Positions 7,111 to 13,961 of a stretch of 14,846 bases of DNA are shown here, piece by piece. Source of the DNA: an uncultured Amylibacter sp. (GTDB taxonomy: Bacteria > Pseudomonadota > Alphaproteobacteria > Rhodobacterales > Rhodobacteraceae); the NCBI GenBank assembly GCA_938001995.1, contig CALLAV010000344.1:1-14846 (forward strand), written 5' to 3'. The first letter of the stretch is position 1. Each line of letters opens with the position of its first letter. Below the pieces are notes generated by a model. That model had not been told where the DNA came from. It worked only from the letters and a program-made list of their open reading frames with translations, and searched no databases. Position numbers and translations under genes: made by a program.

Positions 7111-7394
7111 TACACACCCTCCACAAACAAATAATCGCGATCCGCAGCTGGCAGGCCGTGGCTTAGCGCTTTTTGATAATCAGGGCTGTTATAGAATGCC
7201 TTTGCAGTGTCCATATCAGGCCATTCGATGATCACATTACGCGCACGCGCAATGCCTTCCATCACAACAGTTTCCCCGCCACGGGCGAGGAATTTGCCGC
7301 CAAACTTTTCAACTGCAGGTCCTGCCAAAACGGCATATTCTGCGTATTCCGCATCATCATGCACATCAATATGTGCCATCGTGTAAACAGCCAT
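7110..7394 (-). CDS. DUF1330 family protein, first copy
   Basis: 94-residue DUF1330 protein of unknown function with MAVYTMAHIDV at the start, EKFGGKFLARGG at 29-40 and the C-terminal VEGV shared with its tandem neighbour. It begins two bases after the alaS stop codon; the ribosome binding site GGAGGG lies inside the last alaS codons, so it is probably translated from the alaS mRNA. The fold suggests a small dimer binding a small molecule, but neither ligand nor activity can be read from the sequence. Conserved Tyr4 and Tyr20 are present in both copies. Confidence 0.88.
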   Translation of the reverse strand: MAVYTMAHIDVHDDAEYAEYAVLAGPAVEKFGGKFLARGGETVVMEGIARARNVIIEWPDMDTAKAFYNSPDYQKALSHGLPAADRDYLFVEGV

Positions 7395-7396
7395 CT

Positions 7397-10048
7397 CTAG
7401 CCCTCCAAAATCTTGCGCACCGCATCGAGCGCCGCATCCGCATTATCCGCAGACGGCCCACCAGCCTGTGCCATATCAGGGCGACCACCGCCCCCCTTAC
7501 CACCGAGCGCCTCGGCAGCCGCTTTTACCAGATCAACCGCAGACAGGCCGTCCGTCAAGTCATCCGTGACACCCGCCGCCACGGCTGCCTTACCACCAGC
7601 GCCCGAAATTAGCACAATCGCGCCTGACCCCATGCGGGATTTATGCTCGTCGATCAGGCCGCGCAGGTCTTTGCCCGGAACGTCTGCCAAAACCTGGCCA
7701 AAGAAAGCCACACCGTTAATGGTTTCACTGTCCGCACCGCCACCCGTGCCACCCATTGCAATCTGTTTGCGCAACTCTGCAATCTCGTTTTGCATGGCTT
7801 TGCGTTCGTCTTGAAGTGCTTTGATCCGCGTTGGAACCTCGCCCGCTGGGGCCTTGAGCGCAAGCGCGGCCTCGGCCAACACGTTATCCTGACCCCGCAG
7901 AAAATCCTGTGCGGCCTGCCCTGTCAGCGCTTCGATCCGACGCACACCAGAACTGCTGGCGCTGTCGCCAAGGGCCACAAACGCACCAATGTCGCCCGTG
8001 CGCACCACATGCGTACCGCCGCAAAGTTCCAGCGAATAGGTGTTGCCATCCGTGCCTTTGCCCGAGCCGTCTTCACGCCCCATCGAAACGACACGGACTT
8101 CATCGCCATATTTCTCGCCGAACAACGCCTGCGCGCCCAGATCACGCGCCTCGTCTGGCGTCATGATCCGTGTTTCCACAGGGGTGTTTTGGCGGATGTA
8201 AGCGTTCACGTCCCGCTCCACCTGTGCCAATTCATCCACAGAAAGCGCTTTGGCGTGGCTGAAATCAAACCGCAGACGATCCTCTGCATTCAGCGATCCA
8301 CGCTGTGCCACATGATCGCCAAGCGCCACGCGCAAAGCCTCGTGCAACAGGTGCGTTGCCGAGTGGTTTGCGCGAATGGCACTGCGGCGGGTATGATCCA
8401 CAGTCAACTCTGCATAGTCGCCTTTGGTGATGGAGCCTTCGGACACTTTGCCGATGTGAACAAACACGCCCGCTTTTTTCTTAACATCCGTGATGCGCAC
8501 TGACCCAGATGCGGTTTTCACCACGCCTGTGTCGCCAACCTGACCGCCGCTTTCGGCATAAAACGGAGTTTGGTTCAGCACCAACTGCACGTCCGTCCCC
8601 GTATCAGCAGCACCCGTCGGCGTGCCATCTACGACCATCGCGATGATTTGACCTTCGGCAACTTCGGTATCGTACCCAAGGAATTCCGTTGGACCGTGTT
8701 CGTCTACAACATCAAACCAGATGCTCTCGTCCACAGCCTCGCCCGAGCCTGTCCACGCAGCACGCGCCTTGGCCTTTTGAGCCTCCATCGCGGCATCAAA
8801 ACCATCGGTATCCACATCCACGCCTTTTTCGCGCAGCGCGTCTTGGGTCAAATCCAGCGGGAAGCCGTATGTATCGTAAAGTTTGAAGGCCGTTTGACCA
8901 TCAAGCGCTTTGCCTTCTGGTAGGCCTTCAAGTTCTGCATCCAACAGTTTCAAACCGCGGCCAAGCGTGGTTTTGAAACGGGTCTCTTCCAGCAACAGCG
9001 TTTCTTCGATCATGGACTGCGCATGGCCCAACTCGGGATAGGCTTGGCCCATCTGGCGCACCAGTTCAGGCACCAAACGGTGCATCAACGGATCAACAGA
9101 GCCGAGCAAATGCGCATGACGCATGGCGCGACGCATAATGCGTCGCAGCACATATCCGCGACCTTCGTTAGATGGCAAAACACCATCAGCGATCAGAAAC
9201 GAAGTCGAGCGTAAGTGATCCGCGATTACGCGATGATGAACGTTTTGATCGCCATACGGATCAACGCCAGTGCCCTGCGCAGAGGCCTCGATCAGCGCCT
9301 TGAACAAATCGGTGTCATAGTTGTCGTGCGAGCCTTGCAGCAGTGCAGCAACCCGTTCGATCCCCATGCCCGTATCAATGCTCTGCTTTTCGAGCGCTTC
9401 TAAGCGTCCATCGGCAAACTGCTCGTTTTGCATGAAAACGATGTTCCAGATTTCAATAAACCGATCGCCGTCTTCTTCTGGGGAACCTGGAGGTCCCCCC
9501 CAGATATGGTCGCCGTGGTCATAGAAAATCTCGGTGCAAGGTCCACACGGACCCGTTGGACCCATGCGCCAAAAGTTGTCATCCGTCGCAATACGAATGA
9601 TGCGGTCTTCTGGGACGCCGATCTTTTTCCAGATCTCAAAGGCTTCGTCATCTGTGTGATACACGGTCACATAAAGACGTGATTTATCAATACCAAAGTC
9701 TTTGGTGATCAGACCCCAAGCGAATTCAATCGCCTCTGCCTTAAAGTAATCACCAAAGGAAAAGTTACCCAGCATTTCAAAAAACGTGTGGTGGCGCGCC
9801 GTATAACCTACGTTATCCAGATCGTTGTGCTTGCCCCCTGCTCGCACACATTTTTGCGCCGTCGTCGCACGATTAAAATTGCGATTTTCGGCCCCCGTGA
9901 ACACGTTTTTAAACTGCACCATGCCTGAATTCACAAACATCAATGTCGGATCATTGCGCGGCACCAAAGGAGAGCTTTCAACGCGCGCGTGACCGTTCTT
10001 TTCAAAGTAAGAAAGAAACGTGGAGCGGATATCGTTTACGCCAACCAT
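7397..10048 (-). CDS. alaS: Alanyl-tRNA synthetase
   Basis: Charges tRNA-Ala with alanine and hydrolyses mischarged Ser- or Gly-tRNA. The 883-residue length is normal. Class II aminoacylation core at about 1-240, with the motif 2 region near [18 protein letters not shown] (85-102) and motif 3 GMGIERVA (228-235). tRNA recognition region follows at about 250-460. Editing domain at about 550-700 has the zinc ligands His562 and His566 (HSATH) and Cys676 and His680 (CGGTH). The C-terminal DHHA1 domain ends with [16 protein letters not shown] (849-864). The start at 10048 is chosen because the protein then begins [15 protein letters not shown] as in relatives, with AAAGG upstream, and because a good promoter lies inside the alternative extension to 10129. 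First gene of a probable alaS-DUF1330-DUF1330-trmJ unit, downstream of recA and its terminator. Confidence 0.97.
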   Translation of the reverse strand: MVGVNDIRSTFLSYFEKNGHARVESSPLVPRNDPTLMFVNSGMVQFKNVFTGAENRNFNRATTAQKCVRAGGKHNDLDNVGYTARHHTFFEMLGNFSFGDYFKAEAIEFAWGLITKDFGIDKSRLYVTVYHTDDEAFEIWKKIGVPEDRIIRIATDDNFWRMGPTGPCGPCTEIFYDHGDHIWGGPPGSPEEDGDRFIEIWNIVFMQNEQFADGRLEALEKQSIDTGMGIERVAALLQGSHDNYDTDLFKALIEASAQGTGVDPYGDQNVHHRVIADHLRSTSFLIADGVLPSNEGRGYVLRRIMRRAMRHAHLLGSVDPLMHRLVPELVRQMGQAYPELGHAQSMIEETLLLEETRFKTTLGRGLKLLDAELEGLPEGKALDGQTAFKLYDTYGFPLDLTQDALREKGVDVDTDGFDAAMEAQKAKARAAWTGSGEAVDESIWFDVVDEHGPTEFLGYDTEVAEGQIIAMVVDGTPTGAADTGTDVQLVLNQTPFYAESGGQVGDTGVVKTASGSVRITDVKKKAGVFVHIGKVSEGSITKGDYAELTVDHTRRSAIRANHSATHLLHEALRVALGDHVAQRGSLNAEDRLRFDFSHAKALSVDELAQVERDVNAYIRQNTPVETRIMTPDEARDLGAQALFGEKYGDEVRVVSMGREDGSGKGTDGNTYSLELCGGTHVVRTGDIGAFVALGDSASSSGVRRIEALTGQAAQDFLRGQDNVLAEAALALKAPAGEVPTRIKALQDERKAMQNEIAELRKQIAMGGTGGGADSETINGVAFFGQVLADVPGKDLRGLIDEHKSRMGSGAIVLISGAGGKAAVAAGVTDDLTDGLSAVDLVKAAAEALGGKGGGGRPDMAQAGGPSADNADAALDAVRKILEG

Positions 10049-10100
10049 AGTATATGCCTTTGTGCCAGTGAGTTTAGTCGGTGGAATAAGTTCGTTTGCG

Positions 10101-10128
10101 GTTATACCGCCCTTGTCGCAACTGTCCA
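10101..10128 (-). promoter_or_regulatory. Probable alaS promoter
   Basis: On the minus strand TGGACA (10128-10123), a 16-base spacer and TATAAC (10106-10101); each hexamer matches consensus at five of six positions. It lies just after the recA terminator and predicts a transcript start near 10094, leaving a leader of about 46 bases before the alaS ATG. Confidence 0.65.
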
Positions 10129-10135
10129 CAGCACA

Positions 10136-10170
10136 AACAAAAACGCCGTGGATTTGCGTCCACGGCGTTT
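10136..10170 (-). terminator. Intrinsic terminator after recA
   Basis: A perfect 12-bp stem (AAACGCCGTGGA with its complement, 10141-10170) with a 6-base loop is followed on the minus strand by TTTTTGTTTG, the first T's belonging to the stem. It starts 20 bases after the recA stop codon. The plus-strand side has no T-run, so it works in the recA direction. Confidence 0.88.
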
Positions 10171-10190
10171 CAAAAGTGTTGTGTTTGAAG

Positions 10191-11279
10191 TTACGCTTCT
10201 AGGACGTCGTCGTTGTCGTCTTTCGCTGCCGCCTCGGCTTCTGGTTTTGGCATGTCGAAATCAAGCCCGTGGGACGCACGGATCTTGTCTTCAATCTCCC
10301 AAGCCACGCCGGGATTGTCCTTTAGGAACGTCTTTGCATTTTCACGGCCCTGCCCAATGCGCTGATCCCCGTAAGAGAACCAAGAGCCAGACTTCTCAAC
10401 GATGCCAGCTTTCACGCCAAGGTCGATCAATTCGCCCCGTTTGGAAATGCCTTCGCCGTACATGATGTCGAATTCCACCTGTTTGAACGGCGGCGCAACT
10501 TTGTTTTTCACGACTTTCACGCGGGTGGCGTTGCCAACCACTTCGTCGCGGTCCTTGATCGCACCAATGCGGCGGATATCCAAACGCACGGAGGAGTAGA
10601 ATTTCAGCGCGTTGCCGCCTGATGTGGTTTCTGGAGAGCCGAACATCACGCCAATTTTCATACGGATTTGGTTGATGAAGATTACGGTACATTTGGATTT
10701 TGAAATCGAACCCGTCAACTTACGCATGGCCTGAGACATCAGCCGCGCCTGTGCGCCCACTTGGTGATCGCCCATGTCGCCTTCAAGTTCGGCCTTTGGT
10801 GTCAGCGCCGCTACAGAGTCGACCACAACCATAGACACCGCACCAGAGCGCACCAGGGTGTCTGTAATTTCGAGCGCTTGCTCGCCTGCGTCTGGTTGGG
10901 AAATCAACAACTCGTCCAGATCCACACCCAATTTCTTGGCATATGTCGGATCAAGCGCGTGTTCCGCATCTACAAATGCACACACACCGCCAGTTTTCTG
11001 CTCTTCTGCAATCGCGTGCAGCGTGAGCGTCGTCTTACCAGAGCTTTCAGGGCCGTAAATTTCAATAATACGCCCTTTCGGGATACCACCAATGCCAAGC
11101 GCAATGTCCAAGCCAATGGAGCCTGTCGATGTGGCTTCGACGTCCATAATTGGGTTGTCACCCAATTTCATGATAGAGCCCTTACCGAACTGCCGCTCAA
11201 TTTGACCGAGCGCAGATTCGAGTGCTTTTTGCTTATCCATAGACTTTCTTTCCGTCATATCGAGTAGGTTCGCCGCCAT
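10191..11279 (-). CDS. recA: RecA recombinase
   Basis: ATP-dependent strand exchange protein and LexA co-protease, 362 residues. Motifs in order: Walker A GPESSGKT (76-83), DAEHALDP (104-111), Walker [10 protein letters not shown] (151-159), loop L1 near [10 protein letters not shown] (166-175), loop L2 near [19 protein letters not shown] (210-228), and an acidic C-terminal tail. The start at 11279 is chosen over internal methionines at residues 8 and 14 because GGAG lies at good spacing upstream and relatives begin with a similar MxxANLLDM sequence. A GTTC-N7-GTTC SOS box about 85 bases upstream indicates LexA repression. A terminator follows directly. Its neighbours, cckA to the right and alaS to the left, are the common Rhodobacteraceae arrangement. 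Confidence 0.98.
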   Translation of the reverse strand: MAANLLDMTERKSMDKQKALESALGQIERQFGKGSIMKLGDNPIMDVEATSTGSIGLDIALGIGGIPKGRIIEIYGPESSGKTTLTLHAIAEEQKTGGVCAFVDAEHALDPTYAKKLGVDLDELLISQPDAGEQALEITDTLVRSGAVSMVVVDSVAALTPKAELEGDMGDHQVGAQARLMSQAMRKLTGSISKSKCTVIFINQIRMKIGVMFGSPETTSGGNALKFYSSVRLDIRRIGAIKDRDEVVGNATRVKVVKNKVAPPFKQVEFDIMYGEGISKRGELIDLGVKAGIVEKSGSWFSYGDQRIGQGRENAKTFLKDNPGVAWEIEDKIRASHGLDFDMPKPEAEAAAKDDNDDVLEA

Positions 11280-11301
11280 TGTTTCGTCTCCGTTATTTCA
11301 C

Positions 11302-11321
11302 ATTGCCGTAGGCTCGGCAAT
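11302..11321 (-). repeat. Hairpin in the recA 5' leader
   Basis: Perfect 7-bp stem ATTGCCG/CGGCAAT with a 6-base loop, ending 23 bases before the recA start and just upstream of its ribosome binding site. There is no T-run. A second, imperfect stem (GGTT, GGG / CCC, AACC) can form at 11333-11355. Their effect on recA expression is unknown. Confidence 0.4.
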
Positions 11322-11363
11322 CGCTGCTAAGTGGTTTTGGGACATTGCCCTAACCGTTATGAT

Positions 11364-11378
11364 GTTCGCCTCTTGTTC
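11364..11378. promoter_or_regulatory. LexA SOS box of recA
   Basis: GTTC-GCCTCTT-GTTC (on the recA sense, GAAC-N7-GAAC) is an exact match to the direct-repeat SOS box known from Rhodobacteraceae and other alphaproteobacteria. It lies 85 bases upstream of the recA start, close to the likely transcription start, where a bound LexA would block the promoter. The divergent sulfotransferase-like gene begins 132 bases on the other side and could also be affected. Confidence 0.85.
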
Positions 11379-11398
11379 TCACTTGTCTGTATGAGAAC
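11375..11398. promoter_or_regulatory. Inverted repeat sharing a half-site with the SOS box
   Basis: GTTCTCA-N10-TGAGAAC, two perfect 7-base arms. The left arm contains the second GTTC of the SOS box, so three GTTC/GAAC half-sites lie within 35 bases (11364, 11375 and 11395 in reverse). It may be an additional LexA or other regulator site between the divergent recA and sulfotransferase-like genes. Confidence 0.45.
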
Positions 11399-11416
11399 AA
11401 AACGCAAACAATTCAA
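11388..11416 (-). promoter_or_regulatory. Tentative recA promoter
   Basis: Minus-strand TTGAAT (11416-11411), a 17-base spacer and CATACA (11393-11388) would start transcription near 11381, immediately before the SOS box. The match to consensus is weak, so this is a best guess. Confidence 0.3.
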
Positions 11417-11454
11417 GTAAAATTTTTCAATTCCACAATTCGTTAGGAAGGTTT

Positions 11455-11493
11455 ATGAATGGTAAAGAGGTAGAATTTTTATGCGTATGGTAG
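11455..11493 (+). CDS. Possible 12-codon leader ORF upstream of the sulfotransferase-like gene
   Basis: ATG at 11455 opens a 12-codon frame (MNGKEVEFLCVW, stop TAG at 11491) directly behind a strong Shine-Dalgarno AGGAAGG (11445-11451). The main gene starts 17 bases after its stop in a different frame and has no good ribosome binding site of its own. The mini-ORF could couple translation to the main gene or regulate it. It could also be accidental; there is no sequence similarity to judge by. Confidence 0.3.
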   Translation: MNGKEVEFLCVW

Positions 11494-11509
11494 GGTTAGA
11501 TAGTCTAAG

Positions 11510-12121
11510 ATGATGGTTTTCCTCAAAGAAAAGCTGGTCTTCTTTGCGACGCCCAAGACGGCGTCCACATCTATTGAGCTGGCTTTGGGCACAACCTGCG
11601 ATATCCGAATCTCTAAAGTGCCAAACGCCAAGCATACACCTTATCGTAAATACCAACGTTTGCTTGAACCGTTCATCATGACGTTGACAGGTGATGAGCC
11701 TGATACAGTGGCCGTTATTCGCGAACCGATTGACTGGCTGGGCAGTTGGTATCGGTATCGCTCGCGCCCCGAACTTAATGGGATGAAGAACTCCACCGCC
11801 GAAATCAGCTTTAATCAATTTATCGAAAGCTACCTGTCAGAGGATCCCAAACCTTTTGCGCGGATCGGGTCGCAGGCCAAGTTTATGTCAGATAAGAACG
11901 GTGACGTCGGCATGAGCCATCTGTTTCGATATGAAGATATCGACGGATTGGTGCGGTTTATGCAAAATCGCATTGGTAAGCAGTTTCAACTGGGCCGTGC
12001 CAATCAATCCCCAAAAGCGGATTTGGACCTTAGTGCTGATCTGCGTTCTGAACTGGTGACAGCACTGTCTCCAGACTTTGAGATTTACGAGCGCCTAAAA
12101 CCGCCAACAACGGATGGTTAA
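11510..12121 (+). CDS. Sulfotransferase-like protein of unknown role
   Basis: 203-residue cytoplasmic protein with the outline of a P-loop sulfotransferase. A beta strand plus loop FFATPKTASTSIELAL (11-26) resembles the 5'-phosphosulfate loop PKTGTTS. VIREPIDWLGSWYRYR (69-84) resembles the 3'-phosphate motif RxPxxxxxSxY. A family-like ending SPDFEIYERL lies at 187-196. I recall close relatives in Rhodobacteraceae being labelled gamma-glutamyl kinase; nothing here looks like an amino acid kinase, so that label would be wrong. Whether it binds PAPS, and what it would sulfate, is unknown. The start at 11510 (or the adjacent ATG at 11513) is forced by an in-frame stop at 11501. No proper ribosome binding site is seen; AGGG is 14 bases upstream. 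Divergent from recA, and its TAA overlaps the cckA stop on the other strand. Confidence 0.8.
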   Translation: MMVFLKEKLVFFATPKTASTSIELALGTTCDIRISKVPNAKHTPYRKYQRLLEPFIMTLTGDEPDTVAVIREPIDWLGSWYRYRSRPELNGMKNSTAEISFNQFIESYLSEDPKPFARIGSQAKFMSDKNGDVGMSHLFRYEDIDGLVRFMQNRIGKQFQLGRANQSPKADLDLSADLRSELVTALSPDFEIYERLKPPTTDG

Positions 12122-13887
12122 TTTGCCAGCTCGCGCACCATTTCGATCAATTGTTTGAGCGAGAACGGTTTTGGCAAAAACGACGCGTTGGAAATCTCTC
12201 CGTATTCAGTTGTGAAGCTTTCTTCGGCATAGCCTGACACAAAGATGACTTTCACATCGGGTCGTGTTTCTTTGGCTTTGGCAACCCAGGTTGGTCCGTC
12301 CATACCTGGCATAACAACGTCCGACACGATGATATCCACGAACAGATCGGGATCCGCCAGCTTGTCCAAGGCAACTTCTGCCGAGTCTGCTTCGGTCACG
12401 CGCACGCCTTGCATGGCCAAGGCACGGGACGCAAATGTGCGCACAGGGGCCTCGTCTTCGACCAACAGCACAGACAATCCGTTCAGCGAAGTGGATTGCC
12501 CCGTGCGGTCGCGCTTGCGCGGTTCAACAGGGGCGACTTTGCCTTCATGGGCGGGCAGCAAAATGGTAAATTCGGATCCTTTGCCAACCTCGCTATCCGC
12601 AAAAATAAACCCGCCTGTCTGTTTCACGATTCCATAGGCCATCGACAGGCCAAGCCCCGTCCCCTCGCCCACATCTTTGGTGGAAAAGAACGGCTCAAAT
12701 ATCTTTTCAAGGTGTTTGGCGCGAATGCCGACGCCCGTGTCTGCCACGCTGATCGTGACGTACTTGCCTTTTGGAACCACCACGCGGTTCATACGTTTGT
12801 TAACCTCGAACACTTGCGTGCCAGAGCGAATGGTGACTTCGCCGCCATCAGGCATGGCATCGCGGGCATTGACCACAAGGTTCATGATGACCTGCTCCAA
12901 TTGGCGACCATCGACAAATGCACTGGGCAGGTCTTTGCCGTATTCTGCCACCAGACTGACTTTTTCCCCCAGCAGGCGGCTTAGCAGATGGGTCAGCTCG
13001 GACAGGGTTTCGTTAACAGACAAAACCTGCGGCGTTAGCGTTTGTTTTCTGGAAAACGCCAGCAATTGGCCGACCAGCGCCGCCGCGCGATTGGCGTTTT
13101 GATTGATCTGCACCAGATCGGCGTGATCCTGATCGCCTTTTTCATGACGCAACAACAGCAGATCACAATAGCCTGAAATTGCCGTCAAAAGATTATTGAA
13201 ATCATGCGCAACTCCACCAGCCAACTGGCCAATGGCCTGCATCTTTTGGCTTTGGACGAACTGTGCTTCCAGTGATTTCAGCTCGGTCGCATCGGACAGT
13301 GTTGCGATCAAACCGCCCTGCCCATCCACGGGAGGTGGCATCAAGGACACTTGCAAAATCGCCTCGGTCTTGGAGCGTTTTACCTGCACCATTTCGGGTT
13401 TGCTGACATCATTGCTGTCTTGCGCGGTCTGCATCCACGTGTTGACACTGCGCCCCAGCCCTTCGACCAAGTTTTCAAACAGTGGCGTTTCTGCGGGTTC
13501 AAGGCGCAGAAAATCCCGCGCGGCGGTGTTGGTTTGTCCGACCCGTCCCTGGCCGTCGATATGGACCATCGCAATGGGCAGGCGATCAAACAGGCTCTGA
13601 ACTTTTTGCGCGATCTGCGCTTCGGTCATCGGGTCGATGGGGTGTTGTTGGGGGGGTACAGGTTGGGGTTCGGGCATCCCAAAGGGCACATCATTGGCGT
13701 CAAACTCGGCGCCATTGCCAGCTTTCCAACGACGGCCCAACGCAACCAGAACAAAGCCGCTGACAAAAGCCAGCATACCAAAGCGCAGTGTTGCATCAGG
13801 CAGCGCCCAAAACAGAAACAGGCTTGCGCCCAAAATCCAAACCATCGCCACTGGCGTGACGTATCGTGAAATCTTAATCGTCGACAT
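12118..13887 (-). CDS. cckA: Hybrid sensor histidine kinase CckA
   Basis: Membrane-anchored bifunctional kinase/phosphatase at the head of the CckA-ChpT-CtrA phosphorelay; in Rhodobacterales this relay controls motility and gene transfer agent genes. 589 residues. Two membrane segments lie near 12-29 and 34-50, then a proline-rich linker and one recognisable PAS domain (about 90-205). The dimerisation/phosphoacceptor helix has His228 in GGVAHDFNN. The ATPase domain has the N box at 336-344, DTGVGI (383-388), FEPFF (397-401) and GTGLGLS (409-415). The receiver domain (about 470-587) has acidic residues Glu477 and Asp478, phosphoacceptor Asp523, Ser551 and Lys573. It is about 100 residues shorter than the Caulobacter protein. 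ATG at 13887 is chosen, with GGGAGG five bases upstream; an in-frame GTG at 13899 overlaps that site. Follows the rsmB-like gene after 74 bases. Confidence 0.92.
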   Translation of the reverse strand: MSTIKISRYVTPVAMVWILGASLFLFWALPDATLRFGMLAFVSGFVLVALGRRWKAGNGAEFDANDVPFGMPEPQPVPPQQHPIDPMTEAQIAQKVQSLFDRLPIAMVHIDGQGRVGQTNTAARDFLRLEPAETPLFENLVEGLGRSVNTWMQTAQDSNDVSKPEMVQVKRSKTEAILQVSLMPPPVDGQGGLIATLSDATELKSLEAQFVQSQKMQAIGQLAGGVAHDFNNLLTAISGYCDLLLLRHEKGDQDHADLVQINQNANRAAALVGQLLAFSRKQTLTPQVLSVNETLSELTHLLSRLLGEKVSLVAEYGKDLPSAFVDGRQLEQVIMNLVVNARDAMPDGGEVTIRSGTQVFEVNKRMNRVVVPKGKYVTISVADTGVGIRAKHLEKIFEPFFSTKDVGEGTGLGLSMAYGIVKQTGGFIFADSEVGKGSEFTILLPAHEGKVAPVEPRKRDRTGQSTSLNGLSVLLVEDEAPVRTFASRALAMQGVRVTEADSAEVALDKLADPDLFVDIIVSDVVMPGMDGPTWVAKAKETRPDVKVIFVSGYAEESFTTEYGEISNASFLPKPFSLKQLIEMVRELAN

Positions 13888-13924
13888 AGGGCCTCCCACA
13901 GCTCTTCGATTAAAACTCCACCCC

Positions 13925-13954
13925 TATATTTTTCGCTTTTAAATTATTAACCAA
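13925..13954 (-). promoter_or_regulatory. Tentative cckA promoter
   Basis: In the AT-rich 74-base gap between rsmB and cckA, minus-strand TTGGTT (13954-13949), an 18-base spacer and AATATA (13930-13925) form a weak promoter-like pair. The spacing is slightly long and the hexamers are imperfect, so readthrough from rsmB is equally possible. Confidence 0.3.
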
Positions 13955-13961
13955 TTCACAC

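Noticed and set aside
7643..8503. Plus-strand open frame of 286 codons inside alaS
   Set aside because: Antisense to the editing domain and C-terminal part of alaS, composition unlike a real protein, no family features.
10049..10129. 27-residue N-terminal extension of AlaRS
   Set aside because: The extension contains the predicted alaS promoter, and relatives start at the NDIRSTFL sequence.
13888..13899. GTG start giving CckA four extra residues
   Set aside because: The GTG overlaps the GGGAGG ribosome binding site that serves the ATG at 13887.
13937..13951. Possible CtrA-binding site (TTAA repeats) upstream of cckA
   Set aside because: The two TTAA units are four bases apart; the CtrA full site needs a spacing of seven.
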